Notes under the pieces: generated by a model
What the model saw: the letters and a program-made list of their open reading frames with translations, nothing else
Told to the model about the DNA's origin: nothing
Databases searched by the model: none
In this document: piece after piece, positions 14,139 to 25,135 of the stretch
Layout of the letters: each line of letters begins with the position of its first letter
Numbering within the stretch: position 1 is the first letter of the stretch
Made by a program: the position numbers and the translations under genes
Assembly: GCA_964036155.1 (NCBI GenBank)
Contig: OZ038423.1
Location: forward strand, 72,555,249-72,619,248
Length of the DNA stretch: 64,000 nt
From: Diploscapter coronatus
Taxonomy: Eukaryota > Nematoda > Chromadorea > Rhabditida > Rhabditidae
Direction: 5' to 3'

Positions 14139-17006
14139 ATGCCAGCGCCGATCGGAATCGATTTGGGCACGACCTTTTCGTGCGTCGCCACAATTGGTCC
14201 AAACGGGGAACCGGAAGCAATAGCTAATTTCGAAGGTATTTCTATCGTCGAAAAAATTCGAAATTCTGACTTTTGTCAATTAGGTGCTAACACAACGCCA
14301 TCCGTTGTCGCATATTCTGATGACGAAATCTACGTCGGAGAAACCGCAGTGCAATCTGCAACTCCAACGACGAATATTATCCACGGTATTTTTGAAATAT
14401 CAGGATTAATTTCCAACAGGAAAACGTGAAATTTAGATTCGAAACGTTTTATCGGCAGACAATTCGATGACTTTTCTGTGCAGTCAGACATGAAATTATG
14501 GCCTTTTGTTGTCGTTTCGAATGAAGTTGGACAACTTTAGTCAGTTCGAACAATTGCGATCAATTTCAGGGAAAACCCCTTGTGAAGCTGACTCAAAATG
14601 GAAAAGAGAAGAAGCTAGACGCGGAAGAGGTCTCCGCTGAAGTTCTGAAGATGATGAAGAAAATCGCCGTGGTAAAGATAAAGAACATAAATATTAAATT
14701 TATGAATACTCAGAAATATCTAAACGAAGAAGTCACTAAAGCAGTCATAACAGTCCCTGCTAACTTCGACCAGCGTCAACGTCATGCAACGGTGGAAGCG
14801 GCAAAACTGGCTGGAATCGAAGTGATTCGGCTGCTCAATGAGCCGACTGCCGCTGCAATTGCTTATGGGATTCACAATGAAGGGACCAACAACGTGTTGG
14901 TCTATGATTTGGGTGGAGGTATTGCATGATCACATTATCAATATAATAGCCATTGAAACTATCCAAATCTAGTTTCACTAAATTTTAGGAACTTTCGATG
15001 TCTCGATCGTCAAATGCGAAGGGAACAAAAAACTCCACACAATTGCTACAGCAGGCCACAAGCATCTTGGTAGTTTTATTCTTATACAGATACAGATTTA
15101 AGGAGCATATATAATGTCAAAAGAGATTATTGAAAATTCTCCTTGCGGAACTATGATATTTATACCAGGGTGAAATAGAATTGAAATTTGAAAATGCCAA
15201 TTTCAAAAATTCGTTTTCCAAATTTTAATTATGTTAACAAGCTGCGAAAAGTCCTGATCTGTTTTGTCACTCTAATTCTTTGGAGTCGGATCTGTAGCCA
15301 GAGTTAATTCAAAAACGCCGAAATCGTAGTCGAAATCGGAATTCAGTCTCGTCCCTGAGTCATACTCCTTAGATTTTATCCATGATGAAAGCCAAACCAT
15401 TTGTTATTAGGTGGACAGGACTTCGATATAATAATTAGAGATCACGTGCTCACAAATTTCCACGATTTTCCTAAAAATAAACCACGAATGATGAAACGTC
15501 TTCTCGGAATGTGTACTAAAGCAAAAATTGGACTATCTTCTCACGAAACAGCAACCATATCTGTAAGATTATTCTTGTATTTTACTCTAGAGAAGTTTGA
15601 TTTTTAGATAGATAGTGGAGATGATGACGTATGGAACATGAAGTTGACACGCAATAAATTCGAAGAATTATGCGGAACCATTCTCAGAGGAACTCTCGAT
15701 ATCGTTGATGAAGCATTGCGTCAAGCTAAGATGAAAGAATCAGACATTGATATTGTGGTAAAAATTTTAGATCATTTATATTTAATTTATCAATTTGCAT
15801 GACTCAATAGGATAAATTTGATCAACGTCAGTTTAGATTCTAGCAGGAGGATCTACGCGCATTGCCATGGTCCAGAACTTGCTGAAAGAAAAATTCGGCG
15901 ATGAAAAGATTTGGTATTTCTTCACTACAGATAATTTTGTAAATTATGATTTCAAATTAATTGAAGGAATCGCCACAATCCTGATGAAGTAGTCGCTAAA
16001 GGAGCTGCTCTGGTGGCAAAAGCGCTGACAAGTCCATCAAGTGATAGCCTACAACTGGTCTTCAATGACATCGTTCCGTTATCGATAGGGCAAAACACTG
16101 ATGGAGACTTTATGTACTTTGCAATCAAAAGAGGAACAAAATACCCATGCAAAGTGCTGAATAGTTATTACTTTTCACAATTAACGAATAAATTTAGATA
16201 GAGCAAATTACTGAATTGGCTCAAGATAATCAAAAATCAACTAGTTCCACAATCTATGAAGGAGAACGAAAACAGTGCAAATACAATTTTAAAATCGGTA
16301 ATATTCAATTAAATTTGAAAAATCAGAACAGCAGAAGAGGATACAATTTGAAGGTACTCTACTTCATTAAAAGGATTTGAAAGTGAAGACAAAGGCGAAC
16401 AAATTTAGACTATATACGAAATAGACCAAAATGGCCTTCTTAATGTGACTGAGGTAGAAGTAGAAAATGGAAATAGTGCATCGATTGTGATTCAATATGA
16501 TGGATGTCCGCATAAAGATGTTTGAATCAAAATATTGGCTTACTTTATTGCTGATATGATATAATCTAGGCAAATATCGGAGATATTGTTGCGGAAGCAA
16601 AGAGAAACAAAGAAGAGGATGATGAATTTGAAATGCTTATCAAGACATCTTACGAATTTAATCGTCAAATTCATCAAGTAAAACATTCAGCAGAAGATGA
16701 TAAATCGGTGATATTCTTATTGCTAGTTTGAAAATTAGTCTATTATTAATTTAGATGAGCAATGGTGATAAAGAAAAAATATTTGAAATCTTTAACGAAT
16801 ATCTTGAATGGACTGAGAAAATTCTTGAATCAATGGAATTGTATGAGACAAAAATGAAAGAATTTGCCAATAAAATAAGAAAGTATGTTTTTATTAGTTT
16901 GAATTTTGTAATTTGCAATCAATTTAGATATTATCCTTCTGTGGACGAAACGATCGCTCTGAACAAACTAACAAGAGATTTTCAAAGGACTAATATCTCG
17001 GACTAG
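14139..17006 (+). CDS. divergent Hsp70-family chaperone, many exons
   Basis: ATP-driven chaperone of the Hsp70 superfamily. The N-terminal ATPase signature [10 protein letters not shown] is at residues ~5-14, followed by [10 protein letters not shown], the second signature VYDLGGGTFDVS and the third [13 protein letters not shown]. The substrate-binding part is weak: a strand with [11 protein letters not shown], then a charged helical tail. It ends NISD with no cytosolic EEVD, no ER retention signal and no signal peptide. The gene is split into about 14 exons by small AT-rich introns with ATTTAG acceptors, unlike the intron-poor heat-inducible Hsp70 genes usual in animals. Start: ATG at 14139 right before [11 protein letters not shown]. 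The junctions near 14676-14725, 16192-16204 and 16300-16415 are uncertain, so part of the substrate-binding domain may be altered or missing. It is probably a lineage-specific paralogue, not the main Hsc70. Confidence 0.85.
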
Positions 17007-17318
17007 CAGCGAGTCCAAGTTCAAGTCTGTACATCCCTGGCCTCGATCCTTGTGAACTTGGTAACGATGATCCTCAACTACTTGCATAAATTATTAGCTT
17101 TTTATCAGTTTATTCTATCTCTTTTAATTTCTACTTGAAATATTTCACAAGTAGTTGATCTACAAATTATTTGCTAGATGATCCTTGTAGTAAGTATCAA
17201 ATATTAGCCTAAATTCGTCAATAAGATAAAAAATTTGCTCAGATAGCTTATTGCTAGAAAATCAATATACAAATTAATTAGAAGAGAAATAACTCATGAT
17301 CTTTGTTCTAGAAAAAAT

Positions 17319-17399
17319 CTAAAATTGGGTCTGCGGTCGTTTCTCGATCCATTCTTTAATTTTCGGGATCGATTGGACTCGCTTCTGGTATTCTTGGAT
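17319..17399 (-). pseudogene. orphan last exon of a glutathione S-transferase
   Basis: Read on the minus strand, a strong acceptor TTTTTGCAG (17400 upward) leads into 26 codons and a TAG stop. The peptide contains RVQSIPKIKEWIEKRPQTQF, the typical C-terminal end of nematode sigma-class glutathione S-transferases. I find no upstream GST exons before SKP1 (ends 17989), which lies on the same strand. The GST domain, including the glutathione-binding Tyr, is therefore absent nearby. It is either a relic of a lost or moved gene, or the last exon of a gene whose other exons are far away. Confidence 0.65.
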
Positions 17400-17988
17400 C
17401 TGCAAAAATCAACCATTTGAAAGCATTGGTATGCTCAAACGGGGGATTTGAAATTTGCATTGTACGTTTTGACCGACTCAAGTCAAGTTTCGGGGTCATG
17501 TTCCTGAAGCAAAAATGTACCCTAGGCTCATATCTAATAGTGGGAAAAGAAAATCAAGAAAAAATAGCTTCGTAGATTTTTTGAAAAAGTGACAAAAATC
17601 GCTCTTTGACTTTGTCTTCACAGAGTGGGCGGAACTTGCGCTCTCTACTTGTATGTATGAGAGATATTGTCCGAAAGAGTTTGGCATTCTTCAAATGAAC
17701 GATGATAAGAAATTTGATAATCTCCGCTGAAGGTCTTGAAGATTAGTTTGATAACTAACTATTTCAATGGACGAATCATTTTGATGGATTAGTACACGCT
17801 TGTTAGTTTAGAACAGAAGAACGTGCAAGTGTGGAATAGAAATCGTCAATAGCTGCTGGAAAACGAAAATAAAAGTGCATGTTGAAAGGAATGGATAATG
17901 ATAATTGGCACTGATTTAGCTATTGAACAACTTTTATTGCTCATGGTTTCAAATTTATCGTTACATTTTTTGATCACAGATAAAAATT

Positions 17989-19336
17989 TTAATTATCATC
18001 CACGTTAGCCCAGGGATATTCTTCTCTTAAGGCCTGTTTTTGTTCCTCTGTGAAATCGTCTTCCATTCCGAATAGTTCCCGCAGTTGTTCAGTCGATTTA
18101 CCCTGTATTTGAAATATCGATAAATTCATTTTTTTTTCAAAAAATGAGTGCACTGTAATTGGACCACTCAAAAATTCGCCTTCTGAAATGTCCAAAATTA
18201 TCAGGTTTTCCACAATTTTCGATTAGATTGATTGAAAATGTCGTTGAACTAAATAGTGCAATTTTGAATCTCAAAAATATTGAACGAAATAATACTATTC
18301 ACCTTCTTTCTTTCGCAATTTTCTCTCAGAAAATAGGTTGGAAACTAGTAAAAGTGGGAGTGGCGACAAAGCACAAGTATAGTTTGTCGGAAAAATACCT
18401 TGATCAAATTAGCGACCATTTTGCAACCGATTTGTACCAAAGGTGTGATGCTCAGATAGTGGGCAGCCTGAAGTTATTCTTTTTCAAGGATTAAAAACTG
18501 GAGCCCCAAGTATTACGGACTGTGAGAAGGTAGCTATTGCGCACACCCTTTGCAAATCGATTTTGCACGAGTTACACCTCTCCTTCCCCTCACTCGTTCC
18601 TTCTCCCTTTTCTTTGCTATCTCTTCAGACCGCATGCTATTTCGAGGGGGTTGAGTCTAGGAGGGGAGGGATGCAAAATGTATGCAATATATCACTTACT
18701 CACACAGTCGACCATAGTTATTGAAGGTTCGAAAAATAGGCAGGAAACTTTTACGTTCAAAATATCGCTGAGCATTTCCTGAGAGACGTTGAAGAAGTTG
18801 CGATCCCATTCGGGAACCTCGATGGAAGTGTGCCTTCTCAAGGGATCCACCTCCTCCTCGACATATGCCGGATCATTCTTATGGTGTTCGCACCATTCGA
18901 CTATCTGGAAAATATTTTATGAGCATTTAAAAACAATTTGTAATGGTGCTATGGCGTTTTGGTGTAATTTGAGGAGATTACTAACGTGAGCCCATTAACG
19001 GTTTATGCTATGTTCGTTGATCACTCAACATAGAGAGAATTGGGCACTATAGCGTAGAGAATAGCTGCTAAAGATAAGCATGAAGTTACATAAAGTTAAG
19101 ATCACTAGAGGAAGCAATTTTTTTTAAACCTCTCGGAATTTTTGGTAACTCATTTTCAAAATGCCTACTTTGGCGAGTGTAGCTGAGTTTATGTTCGGAA
19201 TGGGGATGACGTCCTCCGGGTAGTCGAATTCCTCTAGCAGGGCCTCCATCGTCTGTGACTGCTTGATCGTCCCATACGCCACTTCAAACACCTGTCCGTC
19301 GTTCGACTGGAGCTTCACGATACTCGAATTGTGCAT
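17989..19336 (-). CDS. SKP1: SKP1 / SKR, adaptor subunit of SCF ubiquitin ligases
   Basis: Links cullin-1 to F-box proteins in SCF E3 ubiquitin ligases, in nucleus and cytosol. The 166-residue model has the N-terminal BTB/POZ-like fold (starts SSIVKLQSNDGQVFEV) and the F-box-binding C-terminal half with AAHYLSITPL, MVANLIKGKSTEQLRELF and DDFTEEQKQALREEYPW, as in SKP1 proteins. Exons on the minus strand: 19169-19336, 18755-18904, 18399-18467, 17989-18102; all introns are phase 0. ATG follows TTTCAG by one base, so trans-splicing is likely. A reverse AATAAA at 17933-17938 gives a short 3' UTR. Nematodes usually carry several SKR paralogues; which one this is cannot be told here. Confidence 0.97.
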
Positions 19337-19337
19337 G

Positions 19338-19340
19338 CTG
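19338..19340 (-). promoter_or_regulatory. candidate trans-splice acceptor of SKP1
   Basis: The minus strand reads GGCATTTCAG, one base, then ATG of SKP1. No upstream coding exon fits. The one-base leader after a consensus acceptor points to spliced-leader addition; transcript data are needed to be sure. Confidence 0.6.
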
Positions 19341-19896
19341 AAATGCCTTATAAATAAAATCCGACTTCTCAAAAATCTTAGAGACTTACACGCGAAAAAC
19401 TGGCAATTTCAAGAAGAAGAAATAAGATATGCTACTTTCAATTTCATCAAAATGACATACTATCTTTCTGGGAGTCGATTTGAAGATATATTTCTGAGAA
19501 GCCCGATGAAAATCACATGAAATCGCAAAAAAGTCGAGAAAAGTGTTTAATTCAGTAAGAATAAAAAATCGATAACGTAGTGTGTTTGGTAAAAGCTGCA
19601 TCTCGTGCGAAATAATTGCAGAGTGAAACTCCAACGAATGCGACAAGCCACGCCCCTCCCCATCTATCACATTTCCATTTCTTGGTTGGTTATTTTTTTC
19701 GCGTTTTTGGAAGGTTCAACTTGTTTCTTGGCCAGTAATTTATAAAATCCGCACAATTTTGCCATAAAACAAACCTGATATAGGAAAGGACTTGATGAAC
19801 TTTCAAATAGAACTGTCAATGAAATAGGTGGAATTTTATGAACTCGTTATTTATTTTTGTGGGATTTTTATTTGATCATGGAATTGTGATAGATTT

Positions 19897-19899
19897 CAG
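19897..19899 (+). promoter_or_regulatory. candidate trans-splice acceptor of SRP68
   Basis: ATAGATTTCAG ends at 19899 and the start ATG follows after three A residues. No coding exon precedes it. It matches the acceptor consensus of the cis introns in this window. Confidence 0.6.
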
Positions 19900-19902
19900 A
19901 AA

Positions 19903-22900
19903 ATGGCAGCGACAGCGGAGTCGCAGCCGCAGGAGGGCGAGCCGATGGACGTCGGTCAGCAAGAGCAGCTCCCCTTGTTCTCTACTATCAACATTCTTCA
20001 GGTTTATTTCTACTTTCTTAAAAAATAATTTTCTTCAATCCTTCAAATTACAACTTTTAAAAAATAGCGTACACAAGTAAAGAAATCGCTATCCCAATTT
20101 GATTGCTTCTGCATATAGATCATAGAAGTGGAGAGGTTGAGGCTTTGGAGAATTTCTGAATTCTCGAAAGATTGAGATTTTCCTGAATTGAAATAGAAAT
20201 TTTCAGATCGTGAAAAGCTCGCAGGACAGTCACGGTCTGCGTTACAGCGACTACAACAGATACAGGTAGAATTCGAAAACTTATTCCTGGAAGCGACTTT
20301 ATTCTGACGGCGATGATTTTAAATTTGAGATGGAAAATTTTCCAGAAAATACTGCACATCAAAGCTGCACCGTCTGCGCAAATCGCTCAAGTACGGCCAC
20401 CAGTACAAGTGCGTTCGCAAGGGCGTCTCCGTCAAGTTCAAGAAGCGCCCTGTCACTGTCGAGGCTTTCGCTGATGAAATGTTTGTTTTTTCTCTATAAA
20501 AAAACTTCAAGAACGACTGATAACTTTCGATCCGCAGCTGATAAAATTCTCTGAATATTTCTTGATTCTTTACAAACAAGAAATGATAGTTTTTTTTAAA
20601 AGAAATAAAAGGTATTCATACTTTTGAATGAACCCTGAATGATAGAATGCTTTTAATTAACTGAAAAAATCAGTCAATAGAAAATTTACTCTGTACTTCA
20701 ATCAAATTGGTTCCTCTCTGACAAAACCGTATGGCTTCTTTTTCCCTTTTCTCGCGCTATTTTACAGAGTAAGAGATTGGGCTATTCTTGGCAAAATTAG
20801 GCCAGGTGAATACTACCTGCAGCCTCCACGGCTTTTTTCATCAAACTAGCGCGTTATCCACTGCGCTAAAGGTGGCTTCCTATGGAAGCCTATCATTGCG
20901 TTTTATTCCCTCATCGAGAAAGTTGCTTTTTCTCACTTCAAATCGCATTCTCTCTTACCCAGGTGATATAGAGTTTTTCTACAGTATTGAAATAAGAAAC
21001 CATACGGTTTTGACAATGAGGAATCAATTTGATTGAAAAAGGGGTAATATTTCAGGTTTGCTCAAATCCACCTCTTCGAGGCTGAGCGTCGCTGGGCTAG
21101 GGCTATGTACGATAGGGTAAGCTTTTAGTTGTTTTCAAAAAATAACTGAGGCGAGTTTTCTTCGAGAAACGTTTGAAATTCCAATTTATTTCGGAAAGAT
21201 CAAATTTCAGGCAACTTTGGACGTTTCTCCCGAGAAATTGCGGAAGCGACTTAGTTTGCGGACGTCCCTAAAACGAGCTGTGCTTTACGCGACTCAGTTG
21301 GAGGAGTTGATTCGGGAAAGTCCGAGGGTAAATTTTTCAAATGTTAGGGCCATATACTTTTTTCTTGAAATTTTCTAGAATTTGATAGTGAAAGATCAAG
21401 CTCAAATAAAACCTTCATTTTGATCTTTTCTCTCAATCTTTGAGTTTAATGTGCCATAAACTTCTAGAAGATTATAAATTTTTGAAAAATGTTCATCATT
21501 CGCCGAAGAAACATATTGCGTAGTCTTTCCCCCTATTCTCTATTTCTCGTCCGTTTTCCTTTATCAGCTTTTGGAGGTAAATTACAGTTTAGAACTCATT
21601 TTAGGAGGAAGGATTACGCTTTTGGAGGAACCAAGAAACTGAGAAATGAGGGAATGACGTGAGCTATCTTTTCCCAATTTCTCCCTACTTTCATTTCTCC
21701 CCTATCCCCTAACTATTGGCACGTTCTCACGTCATTCCGTCATTTCGAAGTTGCCGAGGAATCATTAAGCAGTAGAAAAGGCAGTTTTTATTTTGCAGTG
21801 CGACGCCGCGACCAAATTGGAGGCGAAAGCGTATGCGGCCTCTCTGCTGGGCTTCTGCTGCATCGAGCTGAAGTTCTGGCAGCGCGCGGCCGAGGCCTTG
21901 AAAGGGGCCAACTCGATCTACGACCAGCTTGGACAGATAGCCACAATCATCAATGATGAAGCGCTACAGAATCTTTACAGGGCTAGGTAAGGAACTGTTT
22001 TGAAGAATATCAAAGCTTAAATCTACTAATTAAGAGTGAATTTTTCTATAGTTCATGCAGAATCTTAAAAAAAACGAATACCATAAATAGCGAGTCTTTT
22101 CTTCATCTTTTTCCTAAAATGATCACCATTTTGACATGATAAAACTGCAATTGAACTGAATTTTGATGAGCTCTTTCCAGATGCAACGAAATCAAGCCGC
22201 AACTGCGTCTGTGCGAGCACAACGCTGCAGATGCGCCTGGAAACGTGGACGAAATAAACCAACTGCTGAGTGAGAAGCTGCAAATCTCGCACAAAGACAA
22301 ACAGACCATCGATGTGAGCTTGATATAATGATTTTTAAAATTACTTCAAGATCGTAGTTTCGAAGAATTCTTGACTTGAATTTTGTTGAAGTGAATATTT
22401 GATGGCTTCTTGAAAGTTCATATATTTTTGTGCCTAAAATTTTGATAGAATAAAATTCTGGTTGAAATTTCTAAGAAAAAAGTTAAGCAAAACAACCGAT
22501 CAAGAATTTTGTATCAAAAATATTCTTTTTTCTGTTGAGCAATAGCTTTTAGCACTTATTAAATTTTTTGAATTAATTTTATTCAGGATCTAGTCGCGAA
22601 GGCTCGTGAGAATGCGACTCAGAAGGCACAGCAAAAACCTGCAGCCGCGGGACAGAAAACGGTCAAAATGCAACCGAAGAAGGAGGAGAAGCAGCCACAA
22701 ACGAGGAAGGCAAATACCAAGCAGAAGACCGAAAAGACGAAACAGGCACACAGGGCACAGCCCACCCCAAAACTCAGCAAGCCACTCTTCTACGACCTCG
22801 CTGAATTCTGCATTCTGGTTGGTTTTACTTGAATTTCGAAAAACAAAGATAAGTGAAAAATGACAAGATTTTAGCAAATCAAGACCAGATATTTTTCATT

Positions 22901-23905
22901 CTTTTTTATTTTAAAGATACCGCAAAGTAACGTCATCGCTTTTTGTTTTTGTTCATTTTCGACTTTTTCTAATCTTCTCTGGTTTTATTTCGAGCACCAG
23001 AAACATCATTTTTGCTATTTTTGTGAGAAACGTTTCAAAGTGGAAACCGATGAAATTAAAGAATTACACATGCATTTTCAATTGAATCGAGGAGTCCACT
23101 TCCACTGAACTCATTTCATGCTAAATCCTCGGTAATTTCACGAGACACATGGCATGAAAGACGGAGCAACAAGGCATTATTTTGCGACGAAATATTGTGC
23201 TTAGAAAAATCTCGAAATTTTACTCATGGAGTTTATGGAATGGAATCAGAAATGAACCGAAATTTGCTTTATCTATCATTTTGGACAATGTTCACTTTGT
23301 TTTGGTTATTTAGAAATTACAATTTCAACTCTTCTAAACTGAATTTCCATATAATTTAAAAAAGGGAAAAGGCGATAGATTTGTACGATGTTCAGATGCC
23401 CGACCTCGGAGACCGAATTGACGAGGTGACGAAGGAAATGAAGACGGTGCGAGCCGCGCGGGAAGCCGAAACGGCAGCGAAAGCAGAGGCCGAACGAGCT
23501 GAGAGGGAGAAGAAGGAGGCTGCGAAGGAGGCACAGAAACAGGCAAAGGCTGCCAAACAGGCCAGAGTGAGTGCCGCTTTGCAACAGCAGCAGGGCGGAA
23601 AGAAGGTAGGAGATGATATTTTTATTTTGAAACTTCAGACTCATCATTAGATCTGTGTTTTTTTTCTCTACTTTTATTCTTTCTTCAACTATATATTTTT
23701 GGGTGCGAAATGAATATTAGTCGCTTGCTAAAAAATGCAAAAATAATTATATTCTCCACGAACTTCTTGAATTCCCTGACAATTTTGTTATTTTCAGGGA
23801 ACACCAAAGAAGGGCGGCGGCAAGAAGAAGGAGGAGGAGGAGAAGTCGGCAGAGGAGAGCGGTCTGTCCGGAATGGTGAAAGGATGGATTTGGGGTAGTA
23901 AATAG
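19903..23905 (+). CDS. SRP68: SRP68, 68-kDa signal recognition particle subunit, shortened
   Basis: Part of the signal recognition particle that targets secretory proteins to the ER; binds SRP RNA and SRP72. Exons: 19903-20001, 20207-20265, 20346-20480, 21056-21116, 21211-21327, 21799-21986, 22181-22313, 22587-22817, 23372-23605, 23798-23905; phases agree and give 454 residues. The N-terminal RNA-binding domain is clear (PLFSTINILQ, DSHGLRYSDYNRYRKYC, ERRWARAMYDR, TKLEAKAYAASLLGF). The end SGLSGMVKGWIWGSK matches the conserved C-terminal tail, after a Lys/Glu/Ala-rich coiled-coil-like region. Human SRP68 has 627 residues. Here the central region between the RNA-binding domain and the C-terminal SRP72-binding part is replaced by a Lys/Gln-rich linker. 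Introns hold two MITEs (20698-21036, 21635-21757). AATAAA at 24244-24249. Confidence 0.93.
20698..21036. mobile_element. inverted-repeat element (family A, copy 1) with tRNA-like core, in an SRP68 intron
   Basis: The two ends are inverted repeats of about 48 bp. The left arm reads TCAATCAAATTGGTTCCTC then GACAAAACCGTATGGCTTC; the right arm, reverse complemented, gives TCAATCAAATTGATTCCTC then GTCAAAACCGTATGGTTTC. No transposase is present. The middle carries a decayed tRNA-like stretch on the minus strand (20800-20876). A second copy lies at 36756-37087 with the same length and plan. No clear target duplication was found. Confidence 0.8.
20800..20876 (-). pseudogene. tRNA-like pseudogene inside element A1
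   Basis: On the minus strand it begins GCCACCTTTAGCGCAGTGG. This contains a perfect A-box (TAGCGCAGTGG) and a D-arm GCGC...GCGC pair. Further on, CAGGT-AGTATTC-ACCTG can form a T-arm-like hairpin. The anticodon arm is poor and the 3' acceptor strand does not pair with the 5' one, so it is not an intact tRNA. Confidence 0.5.
21635..21757. mobile_element. short palindromic MITE (family B, copy 1), in an SRP68 intron
   Basis: Left arm GAGAAATGAGGGAATGACGTG (from ~21641) and right arm CTCACGTCATTCC (from 21726) are inverted repeats of about 25 bp. The interior contains the block CTATCCCCTAACTATTGGC. The same layout and interior recur at 37095-37214, and more weakly at 27693-27814. Confidence 0.7.
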
Positions 23906-24541
23906 GCAAAACAAAGGCAAAGACGATCAGTCAAAATGCGGTGCTTCGATTCAATCATCGCCTATTTTTGGGTTCTATTATTATTATTATTCTTTTTATC
24001 TGATCGGTCATATTGCTCGACGAAAGTATTGCAAGAATAGTTTTTGAGTGTTCGACAATTTTTTGAAAATGGAATTTTCAAGGCTAAACCTATCCTGGCA
24101 TCAACTATAAACAAAGAGTTCAATTTTGATAAAAGTTTGACGAAACCGTAACTCTTCAAAATTCCCAAGTAATAATTTTCGTCGAGTCGTGAACGATTAA
24201 AAATTGTTGTTGATCACTTTTTCTCTAAGTATTATGAAAATTGAATAAATTATTATTCAGAAAATACGAGCAACTAATCGCCTATTTTATTGGTCAAAAC
24301 AACGCCTTTTACAATAATCTATCAACAGCCTTTATTAGCGTTTCATTTGATGGTTCGGAATTTATTTAAAAAAAAGGTTAAAAATTTAAAGGGTAAAACC
24401 AAGGCTTTCATTCTTTGATAAAACGATCAAACCAAGAGATAACCGGAACTTTTGGGAAGTGAGATCGAAAATGTATTGACTGAGAAAAACGGTAAAAGTG
24501 ACTGGTAAAATAAATTGGTAAGAATGTCATAAAATCGAGAG

Positions 24542-25135
24542 TTATCCAAGTCTCTGCAAGTTGTAGAGTCGACCATTTGCGTCATAGTCGAGAAATGCCT
24601 CTGTGGCTAGCAATTGCTCTAATCGGGCCGCCATTGCCGGGTCTCTAAAATAAAATTTCGATATTCCGTGATTTTGATTTGAATTTTCTTCATTCTTGTT
24701 TTAGAAATAATGGAGTTGATAAGATTTGAGACGATTTGGAAGCCAAAGGTGCTCATTATCATCGATTCTGGTTCAACATAAAATAACTTCTGATTATCGA
24801 TATGTCAACCTGTTTTCGTCGAAGATCATGAAGTTTCGGAAATGTAAAAGAAAGTGAACCATTTTTGTTCTAACGATGCCAATACTATCTTGTCGACGGT
24901 GCAATTTTCATTTTCAGACTCTATTTACTTTTTCGCCTGGTGAAAGGGCAAAGTAATTGATCCAAACTCGTCTCTCAACTTACTTTTCTACTAGGTTTTT
25001 GATGATATCTTTGACTTCTTGTTGCGGCCTGGCCTGGCTTGATGATATAACAAGGGAGAGGATGAATGAGACGAATACGAGGGACTGGAAGAGACAGGCC
25101 AGCAGACGACGATAGCAACGCGAGGACAGAGGCAT
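24542..25135 (-). CDS. small secreted peptide precursor, possible neuropeptide
   Basis: An 84-residue protein in two exons (24984-25135 and 24542-24644, phase 2 junction). It starts MPLSSRCYRR, then a strongly hydrophobic stretch LLACLFQSLVFVSFILSLVI typical of a signal peptide or anchor, with likely cleavage near SSSQARP. The mature part is acidic and helical (QQEVKDIIKNLVEK...LEQLLATEAFLDYD) and ends GRLYNLQRLG. A C-terminal Gly after RL could be the amide donor of an RL-amide peptide, as in many invertebrate neuropeptides. There is no internal dibasic site, so one long peptide would be made. I do not recognise the family; a secreted non-signalling protein is also possible. The ATG is the first in frame after a run without ATG. 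Confidence 0.75.

Noticed and set aside
17470..17510. Possible penultimate GST exon (NMTPKLDLSRS)
   Set aside because: Its donor phase does not match the phase-0 last exon and the similarity is too short to trust.
22606..22863. Arg-rich + strand ORF and its Leu-rich antisense partner
   Set aside because: Both are out-of-frame shadows of the Lys/Gln-rich SRP68 exon 22587-22817.
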